From assembly GCF_015840715.1 (NCBI RefSeq), contig NZ_CP060397.1, forward strand, positions 2,624,686 through 2,688,685: a stretch of DNA of 64,000 nt, given 5' to 3'. Origin of the DNA: Synechococcus sp. CBW1004. Its GTDB lineage: Bacteria; Cyanobacteriota; Cyanobacteriia; PCC-6307; Cyanobiaceae. A model generated the notes under the pieces. That model did no database searches. It was given only the letters and a program-made list of their open reading frames with translations, and was not told the origin of the DNA. Shown piece after piece: positions 21,285 to 30,744 of this stretch. Both the position numbers and the translations under genes were made by a program. Position 1 is the stretch's first letter; each line of letters starts with the position of its first letter.

Positions 21285-22139
21285 ATGGAGCGAGAACGGA
21301 TGCAGGACCACCCGATCTTCACGGAGAGCATCCGCCGCATCAGGGAGCTGCTCGCCGCTCAGGCAGAGGCTGATCCGGCTCTGGCCGCCTGGCTGGCCGG
21401 GCTGAGTGCGCTGGAGCGCGACGTGCTGGAGCGCTGCATCCACAGCAGCGGCGACGTCTCGATCGCGGCCGATCTGCGCTTCAGCCCTGTGGATCGTCGG
21501 CTGATTGCGCCGGCTGCGGCAGCCGGGGCGAGAAGCATCGGTGGCAGCGAGGCCGGGCTTCTGTCGGCTGCGGACTCCGATGCCGCTGCCTTCAGATCCA
21601 GCTCCGGAGCTCCCCAGGGCGCCTGCGGCCGCGGCCTGGCGGCCCTGCGCGCCGGGGCGCCGATCCTCACCGACACGGCGATGGCGGCCGCGGCGGTGGC
21701 GCCGATGGCGCGTCGCACGTCCGGCAACCGGGTCGCCTGCCTGCTCGACTGGGCGCCCGACCTGGCGCCGGCCGGATCCACCCGTGCTGCCGTTGGGATG
21801 GAGCGGGCCTGGGCGGAACTGGCTGCCGGTGGCTCAGGGCCGCCGCCGCACGGGGCCGATTCGCCGCCGGCGCCGGTGGTGCTGATCGGCAGCGCCCCCA
21901 CGGCCCTGGAGCGGCTGCTGGATCTGGTGGCCGCTGGGGCCCTGGCCCCCTCGCTGCTGATCGGCATGCCGGTGGGCTTCGTGGGGGTGGCCGAGAGCAA
22001 GCGGCACCTGGCTGAGGCCGGCCTCGATCACATCCGGCTCGAGGGCTCCCGGGGTGGGGCCGGACTGGTGGCCGCCGCCTGCAATGCCCTGCTGCGGGCG
22101 GGTGGGCCTGTGGCGGAGAACCCCCCGTCCCTGTCCTGA
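21285..22139 (+). CDS. cobH: Precorrin-8X methylmutase with internal insertion
   Basis: Moves the C-11 methyl to C-12, giving hydrogenobyrinate (or cobyrinate in the anaerobic route), in cobalamin synthesis. The 284 residues contain the catalytic-histidine region CIHSSGDVSIAADL (His53), then GLAALRAGAPILTDTAM, STRAAVGMERAW, APVVLIGSAPTAL and LIGMPVGFVGVAESK, all CobH/CbiC landmarks. Between ADLRFSP and GACGRG about 43 extra residues (69-111) interrupt the core; the usual family reads straight through there. A second small proline-rich insert lies near residue 185. Length is well above the usual 205-220. Confidence 0.88.
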   Translation: MERERMQDHPIFTESIRRIRELLAAQAEADPALAAWLAGLSALERDVLERCIHSSGDVSIAADLRFSPVDRRLIAPAAAAGARSIGGSEAGLLSAADSDAAAFRSSSGAPQGACGRGLAALRAGAPILTDTAMAAAAVAPMARRTSGNRVACLLDWAPDLAPAGSTRAAVGMERAWAELAAGGSGPPPHGADSPPAPVVLIGSAPTALERLLDLVAAGALAPSLLIGMPVGFVGVAESKRHLAEAGLDHIRLEGSRGGAGLVAAACNALLRAGGPVAENPPSLS

Positions 22140-22295
22140 TCGGCCGCTCCCAGCCAACCCGGCGCGCCTCTGTCACGTCGTAGCGGCCGCCCTCGCCCTC
22201 GCCCTGGGCCGGGGGCCTGCTGGCCTTGGTTTGAGGGACGCATCGGCGGTCAGGAATGGGCAGCATGCCCTGTGCCGTCAGCCCCGAGTCCGGCG

Positions 22296-23525
22296 ATGAA
22301 CCGGGACGCCCTGGGCCTCCACTGGGACCTGGAGCCCGGCCTCACCTTCCTCAACCACGGCAGCTTCGGGCTGGCGCCACGGGAGCTGCTGCAGTGGCGC
22401 TTCCGGCTGCTGAAGGAGATGGAACGGGATCCGGTGGCCTTCCTCAGCGCTGAGCTGCAGCCCCGCCTGGATCGGGCCCGTCAGGTGCTGGCCCGGCTGG
22501 TCGGGGCCTCCACCGACCAGCTGGCCTTCGTGCCCTCCACCACCTACGGGCTCAACGAGCTGCTGCAGCGGCTGGAGCTGCCGGAGGGCAGCGAGGTGCT
22601 CCTGCCCGATCACGGCTACAACGCCACCACCAACCTGGTGCGCTTCGCCTGCGCGCAGCGTGGCTGGCAGCCGCGGCTGGTGCCGCTTCCGGTGCCCCTG
22701 GACGCCCCCGAGCAGGTGGCGGAGGCCTTCGCGGCGGCCTGGAGTCCGAACACACGGCTGTTGGTGGTGGACCACATCACCAGTCCCACCGCCCTGGTGC
22801 TGCCGCTCGAGCCGCTGATCACCCTGGCCCGTCAGCGGGGAGCCCGGATCCTGGTGGATGGTGCCCACGGCCCCGGCTCGCTGCCGCTGCGGCTGCAGGA
22901 CTGGCAACCGGATGCCTACGTGGGCAATCTGCACAAGTGGCTCTGCTGTCCGCGCGGTTCGGCCTTCCTGTGGGTGCGCGATCCGTGGCAGGAGACGCTG
23001 CGGCCGCTGGTGGTCGGCCATGGGGCCAACGCGCCCCTGCCGCCCGGGGCATCCCGCTTCCACCTGGAGCACGACTGGCTCGGCACCGCCGATCCCACGC
23101 CCTGGCTGGCGTTGCCGGAGGCCCTGCGGCTGCTGACGGGAAAGATGGGGGACCTTGAGCCGGCTCCGCCTGAGGCGCCCCCCTGGCAGGTGCGGTTCGA
23201 GGCGCTGATGGAGGCCCACCGGCAGCTGGCGCGGCAGGGGCAGTCGCTGCTGCTGCAGGCCCTCGCACTGGATCGGCCGCTAGCCCCCACCGCCATGCAG
23301 GTGGCCATGGCCGCGGTTCCCCTCGCGCCGGTGGGGACCTTGGAGGGGCCGGCGCTGCAGGCGCAGCTGAAGCGCATGGGCTTCCAGGTGCCGGTGATCC
23401 CGCTGCGGCCGCACACCGCTGGCATACCCCAGTTCCTGCGGATCTCCTGCTTTGCGTACAACACGGTCGATGACCTGGAGCGGCTGGCGTGCGGGCTGCC
23501 GGAGGCGCTGGCGGCTATCGCCTGA
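22296..23525 (+). CDS. Class V aminotransferase, isopenicillin N epimerase-like
   Basis: A PLP enzyme of fold type I. From ATG 22296 it has 409 residues: LNHGSFG at about 20-26, an STTYGLN phosphate-binding segment, the cofactor aspartate in VDGAHG (Asp188) and the Schiff-base lysine in NLHKWLCCPRG (Lys214). The closest named group is the isopenicillin N epimerase-like set, but most bacterial members act on cysteine- or amino-acid-type substrates and the reaction here is unknown. A GTG at 22272 is an alternative start. It converges with mutS over a 44-bp gap. Confidence 0.85.
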   Translation: MNRDALGLHWDLEPGLTFLNHGSFGLAPRELLQWRFRLLKEMERDPVAFLSAELQPRLDRARQVLARLVGASTDQLAFVPSTTYGLNELLQRLELPEGSEVLLPDHGYNATTNLVRFACAQRGWQPRLVPLPVPLDAPEQVAEAFAAAWSPNTRLLVVDHITSPTALVLPLEPLITLARQRGARILVDGAHGPGSLPLRLQDWQPDAYVGNLHKWLCCPRGSAFLWVRDPWQETLRPLVVGHGANAPLPPGASRFHLEHDWLGTADPTPWLALPEALRLLTGKMGDLEPAPPEAPPWQVRFEALMEAHRQLARQGQSLLLQALALDRPLAPTAMQVAMAAVPLAPVGTLEGPALQAQLKRMGFQVPVIPLRPHTAGIPQFLRISCFAYNTVDDLERLACGLPEALAAIA

Positions 23526-23569
23526 GGGCGGCGCTGACAGGACCCGAGCCGCCCCGGGCTGATCCCTGC

Positions 23570-26500
23570 TCAGGCCGCCGCGCCCGCCCGCGCCGTGCGG
23601 CGGCGCCCGGAGTGCATGGCGGGAGCCGCGCTCTCGCAGGGTCCGTCCGGGTCCGGTGCCGCTGGTGCCGGCTCGCTGGCGGCCACCGGCTGTGCTGGTG
23701 GCGTCTCCGTTCCGGCCGGCACCGCGCTGATCCCCACGGCCACATGGCTGTTGGCCTCGATGCGGCTGAGCACCTGGCGGGCCCGCAGCACCACCGGCGC
23801 CGGCACACCGGCCAGGCGGGCCGCCTCGATGCCGTAGCTGCGGCTGGCGCCGCCGCGGCTCACCCGGTGAAGGAACACCAGGTCCTCGCCGGTCTCCTCC
23901 ACCAGCACCTGGGCGTTGCCCACCGAGGGCAGCAAGGAGGCCAGCTCGTTGAGCTCGTGGTAGTGGGTGGCGAAGATCGTGCGGGCGCCGATGCCGCCTT
24001 GCTCCGCGGGGATGGCCAGGTGCTCGGCCACAGCCCAGGCGATCGAGAGGCCGTCGAAGGTGGCGGTGCCGCGGCCGATCTCATCGAGCAGCACCAGCGA
24101 GCGCGGCGTGGCGTGGTGAAGGATGTTGGCCGTTTCCGCCATCTCCACCAGGAAGGTGGACTGGCCGGAGGCCAGGTCGTCACCGGCACCGACGCGGGTG
24201 AAGATCCGGTCCGCGATGCCGAGGCGGGCCGTGCTGGCCGGGATCCAGCTGCCGATCTGGGCCATCAGCTGCAGCAGGCCGGTCTGGCGCAGATAGCAGC
24301 TCTTGCCGCTGGCGTTGGGGCCGGTGAGCACCAGCAGGTCGGGTGACTCCTCGCTGCCCTCGCCCAGCCGCAGGTCGTTGGCGGTGAAGGGCTGCTCCAC
24401 CAGCAGTTGCTCCACCACCGGGTGGCGGCCCGCTTCGATCACCAGTTCACGGTCTTCCACCAGCTCGGGCCGGCAATAGCCGCCGGTGGCCGCCACCTCG
24501 GCCAGGGAGGCCAGGGCATCGAGATCCGCCACCAGGCGCGCCGCCTCCCGGATCGGCCCGGCCGCCACGCCCACGCGACGGCGCAGCTCCGTGAACAGGT
24601 CCAGCTCCCGCTGCACGGCGCGGGCACGCAGCTGCAGGATCCGCCCCTCCCGCTCCTTGAGGGCTGGTGTCACGAAGCGCTCTTCGTTGGCCAGGGTCTG
24701 GCGGCGGATCCAGTGGTCCGGCACGGCGCTGGCCCGGGCCCGGCTCACCGCCAGGAAATAGCCGAAGGTGCGGTGGTACTGCAGGCGCACATTCGGGTTG
24801 CCGCTGGCCTGCCTCTCCAGGCTCTCCTGGCGCGCCAGCCACGCTTCCTGATCGTCGAGCAGGTTGCGCAGGCCGTCGAGCTGGGGATCGACGCCGTCGT
24901 GGATCAGCCCCCCCTCCCCCAGGGCGAGGGGCGGGGCCTCCACGAGGTGATGGCGGATGTCGCGGGCGATCTCCAGCAGCTCCGGCCAGGGGCGGCTGAG
25001 AGCCGTCAGCGGGCCGCTCTCAGCCTCGGCCAGCAGGGCCGCCAGCCGCGGCAGCCGCTCGAGGCCATCGGCCAGGGCCACCAGATCGCGCGCCGAGGCG
25101 GTGCCGGCGCCGGCCCGGCCTGCCAGACGCTCCAGATCGCCCATCGGCCGCAGCAGGCGGCGCAGGGCCTGGCGCAGGGGGCGGTGCTCCACCAGCTCCG
25201 TCACGGCGTCCTGGCGGTGCAGGATCGCGGCGCGCTCCACCAGCGGCGCCTCGATCCAGCGGCGCAGGCAGCGGCCGCCCATGGCGGTGGCGGTGCGGTC
25301 CAGGGCCCATAGCAGCGAGCCGTGCAGCGAGCCGTTCAGCTGGGTGCGGCAGAGCTCGAGGTTGCGGCGGGTCTGGGCGTCGAGCACCAGCTGGTCGCCG
25401 GCGTACCAGACCGTGGGTGGCTCCAGCGGTGCCGGCTGGGTGCTCTCCAGGTAGGCCAGCAGGCCGCCGGCGGCGCGCAGGGCGAGCGGCACCTCCCCCA
25501 GGCCGAGGCCGTCGAGGCTGGCGAGCCGGAAGTGCGACAGCAGGCGGGCACGGGCCTCGGGCGTCTCGAAGGGCGTGCGGGGCAGGCTGGTGAGGCGGCG
25601 GCCATCGGGGCACCAGGCGGGGGTGGGCGGCGGCGTGGCGCTGTCGCTCATGGCCTCCGGAACGGCCTGCGTCGGCGCGGTGCCGGAGCGGTTGTGATTG
25701 GCCTGGCCGTCGCCTGGCCAGGCAGGGCCGTGGCGATCGCCAGCGGAGTCCGCGGCGGCGTGGTCGTTGCCAGGCGGTTCGGGCCAGATCACCTCGGCCG
25801 CCTCCAGCCGCAGCAGCTCCTGATGCAGGGCCTGCTCGCCCTCCCGCTCACTCACCCGGAACTCACCGGTGCTGATGTCGGCGACGGCCAGGCCCCAGCG
25901 GCGCGGCCCGGATCCCTCCGGCCCGTCGAACACCACGGCACAGAGCCAGTTGTTGCGACGGGCCGCCAGCATCCCTTCCTCGAGCACGGTGCCGGGGGTG
26001 AGCACGCGGGTGATGTCCCGCTTCAGCAGCGCTCCCTTGGCGGGGGTGGTCTCCAGCTGGTCGCAGAGGGCGACGCTGAGGCCCTGCCGCACCAGCTCGG
26101 CGCAGTAGCGCTCGGCGGCGTGAAACGGGATGCCCGCCATCGGCACCCGGCCGATCGCCTTGCCGGCCTCCTTGCCGGTGAGGGTCAGCTCCAGCAGGCG
26201 CGACAGCAGGATCGCGTCCTCGAAGAAGAACTCGAAGAAATCGCCCAGCCTGTAGAGCAGCACCCGCTCCGGGTGGGCCGCCTTGAGCTCCACGTAATGG
26301 CGGAGCACCGGCGTCAGCGCCGCCGGATCCACCAGGCTGTGGTGGTGCCAGCGGGGCAGGTCTTCAGCCGCGCTGGCGGTCGGATCGGTGCTGGACCCCG
26401 TGGGCTCAACGCCTGTCGAGGGGCCTGCCGCTTCCACGCTTTCCTCGGAGGCAGCGGCCGTCGACACAGCAGGAAGACCCTTTCCGGCTTCGGACCCGGC

Positions 26501-26809
26501 GGGCAGGGGGTCCTTCATGACGCTGTTGCCGTCTCCCGGCAGGGGTGAGCTCCGCCGCCGCGGCCGGGCCCGGGCGGCCCGCTCCAGGTTGTCCGGGTCG
26601 AGGCGGTCCTCGCCCGCGGCAGGCTCGTCGGGCGGGTCCGCCGAGGCCGGTCCAGTGGGACCGTCCGTGTCGCCGAACAGGCTGGCCTGACGAACGTCGG
26701 CGGGGTCGAGGCAGGCCGCCAGCGACAGCTGCTCGCCCGGCAGGGAGGCGCCGGCGGAGCGGGAGCGGGCGCTGCTGCGGCTCATGGCGCTGCCGGTGGG
26801 GTGTGCCAT
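23570..26809 (-). CDS. mutS: DNA mismatch repair protein MutS, extended
   Basis: Recognises mismatches and recruits MutL. The core has the mismatch wedge region [14 protein letters not shown] near residue 187, the connector and lever domains, and the C-terminal ATPase with [15 protein letters not shown], the [14 protein letters not shown] signature and [14 protein letters not shown]. From ATG 26809 the protein is 1079 residues, against about 850-900 for most MutS. About 160 N-terminal Pro/Ala/Ser/Glu residues precede domain I, and a further low-complexity insert lies near residue 470. GGTGG eight bases before ATG 26809 supports that start; ATG 26785 is close. Confidence 0.92.
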   Translation of the reverse strand: MAHPTGSAMSRSSARSRSAGASLPGEQLSLAACLDPADVRQASLFGDTDGPTGPASADPPDEPAAGEDRLDPDNLERAARARPRRRSSPLPGDGNSVMKDPLPAGSEAGKGLPAVSTAAASEESVEAAGPSTGVEPTGSSTDPTASAAEDLPRWHHHSLVDPAALTPVLRHYVELKAAHPERVLLYRLGDFFEFFFEDAILLSRLLELTLTGKEAGKAIGRVPMAGIPFHAAERYCAELVRQGLSVALCDQLETTPAKGALLKRDITRVLTPGTVLEEGMLAARRNNWLCAVVFDGPEGSGPRRWGLAVADISTGEFRVSEREGEQALHQELLRLEAAEVIWPEPPGNDHAAADSAGDRHGPAWPGDGQANHNRSGTAPTQAVPEAMSDSATPPPTPAWCPDGRRLTSLPRTPFETPEARARLLSHFRLASLDGLGLGEVPLALRAAGGLLAYLESTQPAPLEPPTVWYAGDQLVLDAQTRRNLELCRTQLNGSLHGSLLWALDRTATAMGGRCLRRWIEAPLVERAAILHRQDAVTELVEHRPLRQALRRLLRPMGDLERLAGRAGAGTASARDLVALADGLERLPRLAALLAEAESGPLTALSRPWPELLEIARDIRHHLVEAPPLALGEGGLIHDGVDPQLDGLRNLLDDQEAWLARQESLERQASGNPNVRLQYHRTFGYFLAVSRARASAVPDHWIRRQTLANEERFVTPALKEREGRILQLRARAVQRELDLFTELRRRVGVAAGPIREAARLVADLDALASLAEVAATGGYCRPELVEDRELVIEAGRHPVVEQLLVEQPFTANDLRLGEGSEESPDLLVLTGPNASGKSCYLRQTGLLQLMAQIGSWIPASTARLGIADRIFTRVGAGDDLASGQSTFLVEMAETANILHHATPRSLVLLDEIGRGTATFDGLSIAWAVAEHLAIPAEQGGIGARTIFATHYHELNELASLLPSVGNAQVLVEETGEDLVFLHRVSRGGASRSYGIEAARLAGVPAPVVLRARQVLSRIEANSHVAVGISAVPAGTETPPAQPVAASEPAPAAPDPDGPCESAAPAMHSGRRRTARAGAAA

Positions 26810-27231
26810 GTTAAGACCCACCACCGGTGGGGCTCCAGGGGGAGACCGGGGTCCCGCCTCCTGTTGCTGGAGGTGCGCTCCCAGGGCCGGTCGCCTCTGG
26901 ATGTCCCCCCGGAGCACCCGCCCCAGGCCCGGAACCGTCCTCACTCCCAGGGGGTGCACAGGGACAGGGGCCGGCCGGGTGCCCTCGCACGGGTTCAGGA
27001 CCGCTGCGCCGGCCAGGACCAACCGCTGCTGTCTTCCCGACCCCCCCCCCTCTCTGCCGACAACTTGTGAAGGATGCCGGGAGCGAGTCCGGAGGGCCCC
27101 GGGGGGGCGTGGGAGAATCCCGCCACGGCCCGATCCCGCCTGGGTCCTTCCCGGCACGGGGATCCTGCTTCTCCCGGGCACCCGCCGAGGCCTGCCCGCG
27201 TTGCCGCTTTCCGAGCCCTCCCCTTTCCACC
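26810..27231. other. Divergent intergenic region between mutS and psbZ
   Basis: This 422-bp stretch has no protein that I can support; the open frames in it are GC-rich shadows. It must carry the promoters of mutS (leftward) and psbZ (rightward). A perfect 10-bp palindrome, CCACCGGTGG at 26821-26830, lies 12 bp upstream of the mutS ATG and could be an operator or simply chance in GC-rich DNA. I could not place convincing -10/-35 elements. Confidence 0.4.
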
Positions 27232-27420
27232 ATGCAGATTCTCAACACCCTCACCGTTCTGGCTCTGGTGGTGCTCTCCTTCGCCCTGATCGTGGCGGTG
27301 CCGGTCCTTTACGCCAGCAATGACACCAGCGGCAACTCCAACCGCCTGATCCTGCTGGGTGGCCTGGCGTGGGTGGCTCTGGTGCTGGTGAACTGGGGCA
27401 TGAGCTTCTTCGTGGTCTGA
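27232..27420 (+). CDS. psbZ: Photosystem II protein PsbZ (Ycf9)
   Basis: A small thylakoid membrane subunit of the photosystem II core that stabilises supercomplexes and excitation transfer. The 62 residues form two helices, about 3-25 ([20 protein letters not shown]) and 40-60 ([17 protein letters not shown]), joined by the loop [12 protein letters not shown]. The YAS-D--G-SN-L loop and length match PsbZ. ATG 27232 gives the conserved start. This gene is the clearest marker that the organism is an oxygenic phototroph. Confidence 0.95.
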   Translation: MQILNTLTVLALVVLSFALIVAVPVLYASNDTSGNSNRLILLGGLAWVALVLVNWGMSFFVV

Positions 27421-27432
27421 ATTCCGGCAGCT

Positions 27433-27456
27433 GCCGCCCCATTGCTCAGGGGCGGC
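27433..27456 (+). terminator. GC hairpin after psbZ
   Basis: GCCGCCCC (27433-27440) and GGGGCGGC (27449-27456) form a perfect 8-bp stem with an ATTGCTCA loop, 12 bp after the psbZ stop. No T run follows, so it may terminate weakly or protect the 3' end. Confidence 0.4.
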
Positions 27457-27660
27457 GCCGAGCCCCTGGACCCGACAGGTCTCATGGCGTGCCTGCCACC
27501 TCCTTCGTTCGTTTCCCGCGAACGCGTCTCCACAGCTCCCGCTCGGCAGTCAGGCCTCCGTTCGGGTGCATTCGTCAATCTGTGCCTTGAGCACCCATCT
27601 GGAGCGGTGGAGTCCCGCGAGGCCGCTCCCTAGGCTCAGGGCAGTCTCGGACCTGATGCG

Positions 27661-28140
27661 TTGACGGTTTTCGAAGGGCAGTTCTCCGGTGCGGCCGGAC
27701 TGCGGGTGGCGGTCGTGGTGGCCCGCTTCAACGATCTGGTCACCGGCAGGCTGCTGAGCGGCTGCCTCGACTGCCTCAGCCGCCATGGCATCGACGTGAC
27801 CCCTGCCAGCAGTCAGCTGGATGTGGCCTGGGTGCCCGGCAGTTTCGAGATCCCGCTGGTGGCCCAGCGACTGGCCTCTTCGGGCCGCTACCAGGTGGTG
27901 ATCACCCTGGGCGCCGTGATCCGTGGTGACACGCCGCATTTCGACGTGGTGGTGTCCGAGGTGAGCAAGGGCGTGGCGGCCGTGGCCCGTGACACCGGCG
28001 TGCCGGTGATCTTCGGGGTGCTCACCACCGACACCATGCAGCAGGCCCTGGAGCGGGCCGGCATCAAGAGCAACCTGGGCTGGAGCTACGGCCTGCAGGC
28101 GATCGAGATGGGCAGCCTGATGGCGGCGTTGCCGGCCTGA
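27661..28140 (+). CDS. ribH: 6,7-dimethyl-8-ribityllumazine synthase
   Basis: Condenses 5-amino-6-ribitylaminouracil with dihydroxybutanone phosphate, the penultimate step of riboflavin synthesis; members form cage-like oligomers. The 159 residues show [45 protein letters not shown] with the catalytic histidine, and [17 protein letters not shown]. The C-terminal helix is ordinary. The reading begins with TTG at 27661. That is the only start near the conserved region, but no ribosome-binding site confirms it. Confidence 0.94.
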   Translation: MTVFEGQFSGAAGLRVAVVVARFNDLVTGRLLSGCLDCLSRHGIDVTPASSQLDVAWVPGSFEIPLVAQRLASSGRYQVVITLGAVIRGDTPHFDVVVSEVSKGVAAVARDTGVPVIFGVLTTDTMQQALERAGIKSNLGWSYGLQAIEMGSLMAALPA

Positions 28141-28379
28141 TGGGGGGAGCGGTCAAACTCCCAGTCGGCCCAGGCCCGGGCCGGCGGCATGGCCTGCAGG
28201 CCGCTGGCAAGGGATGACGGTCGTTGGCATCGCCAGCGAGGTCAGTGGCCGCGGTGGGTATCCGTCAGAACGCACGGAGTCCGCCATCCGTGCGATCACC
28301 ACCGGCGAACGGTGTGCCGTGAGCCATCGGATACCCGATCGTTGCTTAGCGTGACTTTCACTCCGGGGTTGTACTTTCG

Positions 28380-29696
28380 TTGTCCTGGCGTAGACCTCGC
28401 CGCCTGCTGTTTCTTTGCGCTCTGCTGGATCTGGCGAGCATCTGGCCTGCGGCGGCTCTGGCGGACAGACGGCTGGGCTCATCGCTGCTGAACCATCCGA
28501 TCTGGCTTCTGTGCTTCGGAGCGGCCTATCTGTTTCTGGGCTGGCTGCTGGGCAGCTACACCGTGCTGCGCTGGCCCGATCTGCGGTTGCCCAGTGTGCT
28601 GCGGAGGTTGCTCACCACCTCGGCTGTCACGCTCATGGCGGTGATCCTGGTGCGTTGGGCCTTCAACCTGCCGGTCAGTTTCAGCCTGGGTCATCGCAGC
28701 ACCCTGATACTGCTGCTCCTGCCGATGACGCTCTGGTCGCTGGTGTTGCGCCTGCTGTTCCGGCGCCTCAGTGAGGGCTCCCACTGGCAGCTGGTGGTGC
28801 CGGAGGCCTCCTGTGAGCATGTGGCGATGGAATGGCGGCGCCAGGATCTGGCGGCTCAGCCCCGTGTGGTCAGCCCGGATCGATGGCCTTCTCGCCTGTG
28901 GCCACGCCGGAGCCATCTCGAGGGAGTCGCGCTGGCGAACGATCTGGAGCTGGGGGAGGAGCAGCGGCAGCATCTGGGCAGCCTGAAGGCCAGCGGCTTG
29001 CCTGTGACCAACCTTGAGGCCCTCGCCGCACACCAGCTGGAGCGCCTGCCCCCGGCCCTGCTGCCCGAAGACTGGCTGAGCTATGCAGCGATCCCCTGGA
29101 GCGATGAGTTCGGCATGCAGCGCAAGCTCAAGCGGGTCGCCGATGTCGGCATGGCCCTGGCGCTGCTCCTGCTCTCCGCCCCGCTGCTCCTGCTTCTGGC
29201 CATGCTGATCTGGCTGGAGGACAGAGGTCCCGTGCTCTACCGGCAGGAGCGCTCCGGCTGGATGGGCGGGACCTTCCTCTTGCTGAAGCTGCGCACGATG
29301 GTCGTGGCTCCTCCGGATGCCCCCGCCACCTGGACGATCCCCGGCGACAGGCGCATCACCCGCATCGGCTCGCTGCTGCGACCGTCCAGGCTGGATGAGC
29401 TGCCGCAGCTGATCAATGTCCTGCGTGGCGAGATGAGCCTGATCGGTCCCCGCCCGGAGCGACCGGAGCTGGAGCAGGAGCTGGAGGCGGCCATTCCCCA
29501 CTACCGCAAGCGCCACTGGATGCCCCCGGGTCTGAGCGGCTGGGCCCAGGTGTGCGCCCCCTATGCCGCCAGCCTGGAGGAAGCGGAGCTGAAACTCAGC
29601 TATGACCTCTACTACGTGCGCAACTGGAGCACGGTTCTGGATCTGCTGATCCTGTTCAAGACGATCAAGACCGTGCTGAAGGTGGCAGGGCGGTGA
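28380..29696 (+). CDS. Polyprenyl-phosphate sugar phosphotransferase (bacterial sugar transferase)
   Basis: The initiating enzyme of a surface polysaccharide: it puts the first sugar phosphate on undecaprenyl phosphate. The 438 residues have about four N-terminal membrane helices (within 5-130), a soluble linker, another helix at about 252-280, and the catalytic domain. That domain contains YRQERSGWMGGTFLLLKLRTM, DRRITRIGSLLRPSRLDELP, NVLRGEMSLIGPRPERPE and the LKLSYDLYYV tail helix. The sugar is not predictable. The start is a TTG; no better codon is near. It stands apart from the later glycosyltransferases but probably serves the same polymer. Confidence 0.88.
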   Translation: MSWRRPRRLLFLCALLDLASIWPAAALADRRLGSSLLNHPIWLLCFGAAYLFLGWLLGSYTVLRWPDLRLPSVLRRLLTTSAVTLMAVILVRWAFNLPVSFSLGHRSTLILLLLPMTLWSLVLRLLFRRLSEGSHWQLVVPEASCEHVAMEWRRQDLAAQPRVVSPDRWPSRLWPRRSHLEGVALANDLELGEEQRQHLGSLKASGLPVTNLEALAAHQLERLPPALLPEDWLSYAAIPWSDEFGMQRKLKRVADVGMALALLLLSAPLLLLLAMLIWLEDRGPVLYRQERSGWMGGTFLLLKLRTMVVAPPDAPATWTIPGDRRITRIGSLLRPSRLDELPQLINVLRGEMSLIGPRPERPELEQELEAAIPHYRKRHWMPPGLSGWAQVCAPYAASLEEAELKLSYDLYYVRNWSTVLDLLILFKTIKTVLKVAGR

Positions 29697-29999
29697 GCGC
29701 GCCGTGTCTTGCGACCAGGCCGGTCGGGGCGTCACGCACCGCGCCCGGGTCGACTGACCGTCAGCGCTGGCTTCGCCTTCAGGGCCGGGGACAAGGCTGT
29801 GGCCACAGGTTGTGACCATCGGCCGTCGCGGCCAGCAGCGGCACCGGCGGGCTTCGGTGTTCGCGTGGAAGGGGGGCGCAGCAGCCTCGTCGGTACGAAT
29901 TGACGGGGGGGCTCTCGGTGGTGCATGATCAACAGGCGCCGGCGAGGCGCACCGAAAAGCCAGCCTGATGCCTAGCTTTGGGATGGCAGCCTTCGGACC
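29697..29999. other. Intergenic region before tRNA-Gly
   Basis: These 303 bp between the sugar transferase and the tRNA have no supportable gene. They contain the proposed tRNA promoter at 29900-29929. No terminator hairpin with a T run was found after the sugar transferase. Confidence 0.35.
29900..29929 (+). promoter_or_regulatory. Possible sigma-70 promoter for tRNA-Gly
   Basis: TTGACG at 29900-29905 (five of six to the -35 consensus) and CATGAT at 29924-29929 as the -10, spaced by 18 bp. Transcription would start about 65 bp before the tRNA. Proposed by eye only. Confidence 0.35.
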
Positions 30000-30071
30000 G
30001 CGGATGTAGCTCAGTGGTAGAGCATCTCCTTGCCAAGGAGAGGGTCGAGAGTTCGAATCTCTTCATCCGCT
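30000..30071 (+). tRNA. tRNA-Gly (anticodon GCC)
   Basis: A full cloverleaf is readable. The acceptor stem is GCGGATG (30000-30006) with CATCCGC (30064-30070) and a T discriminator. The D stem is GCTC/GAGC. The anticodon stem is TCTCC/GGAGA around TTGCCAA, with GCC at 30032-30034. The T arm is GAGAG-TTCGAAT-CTCTT. CCA is not encoded. It sits alone between the sugar transferase and the GNAT gene. Such tRNAs are common integration sites, but I see no integrase or repeated tRNA end here. Confidence 0.96.
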
Positions 30072-30252
30072 TACAGTGATTCGTTCTCTCCTTTCCAAGC
30101 AGAGAACCTGCTCGATCGATCTTCATTGCATTCAGGCGTCCTCAGGCCTTGATCTGCTATTGGGATTGTGCCTCAGCAGCCTGAGTCTTCCAACTCATCG
30201 ATCCTGACCACCGCGCTGAGCGTGCCGATCAGCGGGGTGGTCAGGATGCGGC

Positions 30253-30735
30253 TCAATCAGGTCGATGCAGGACCAGCAGATGCTGTCGATGCGTACTGTC
30301 GAAACCTAGACGTCGATAGAAGCCGGCGCTGTTGGTGGTCATCAGATAGACCTTTTCGGCGTCACGCACTTCAGGGCAGTGCAGCAGCTCGGTCACGATC
30401 CGATGACCCAGGCCTTGCCCCTGATGCGGCGCGGCCACGACCACATCCCACAGCACGGCCCGGAAGGTGCCATCACTGCTGGCTCGACCGAAGCCGATCA
30501 GTTGCTGCCTGCTCCAGGCCGTGACGGCAACATCACTGCGGCGCAACATGCGGCGTAGGGAGCGAAGACTGCGCCCCCGTGCCCAGAAACTGTGCTGATC
30601 AAACAGGCGCTGCAGTTGATGGAGTGCTCTGACAGGACGCCAGCAAGGACCGAGCCCGAGTCGCAGGCGTCGTGCACCCCGCTGGTGACGCATCAGACGA
30701 ATCGGATCGGTAGAGGTGGAGATGTTGGCAATCAA
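30253..30735 (-). CDS. GNAT-family N-acetyltransferase
   Basis: A 160-residue acetyl-CoA-dependent acyltransferase. Residues 88-125 carry the GNAT core: AVLWDVVVAAPHQGQGLGHRIVTELL, where the Q-x-x-G-x-G/A loop (HQGQGLG) binds the CoA pyrophosphate. VYLMTTNSAGFYRRLGF follows as the usual strand plus tyrosine helix. The N-terminus is arginine-rich. The substrate is unknown. It follows the HlyD gene by 9 bp on the same strand, so it is likely the last gene of the secretion operon, though a role in export is not evident. Confidence 0.82.
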   Translation of the reverse strand: MIANISTSTDPIRLMRHQRGARRLRLGLGPCWRPVRALHQLQRLFDQHSFWARGRSLRSLRRMLRRSDVAVTAWSRQQLIGFGRASSDGTFRAVLWDVVVAAPHQGQGLGHRIVTELLHCPEVRDAEKVYLMTTNSAGFYRRLGFDSTHRQHLLVLHRPD

Positions 30736-30744
30736 GACAGGTGG

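Noticed and set aside
26810-27181. Further upstream extension of mutS to 27181
   Set aside because: The extra 124 residues are Arg/Gly/Pro shadow sequence over the psbZ promoter region, and better starts exist at 26809 and 26785.
30000-30071. tRNA-Gly as an integration site for a genomic island
   Set aside because: No integrase gene and no second copy of the tRNA 3' end was found in the window.
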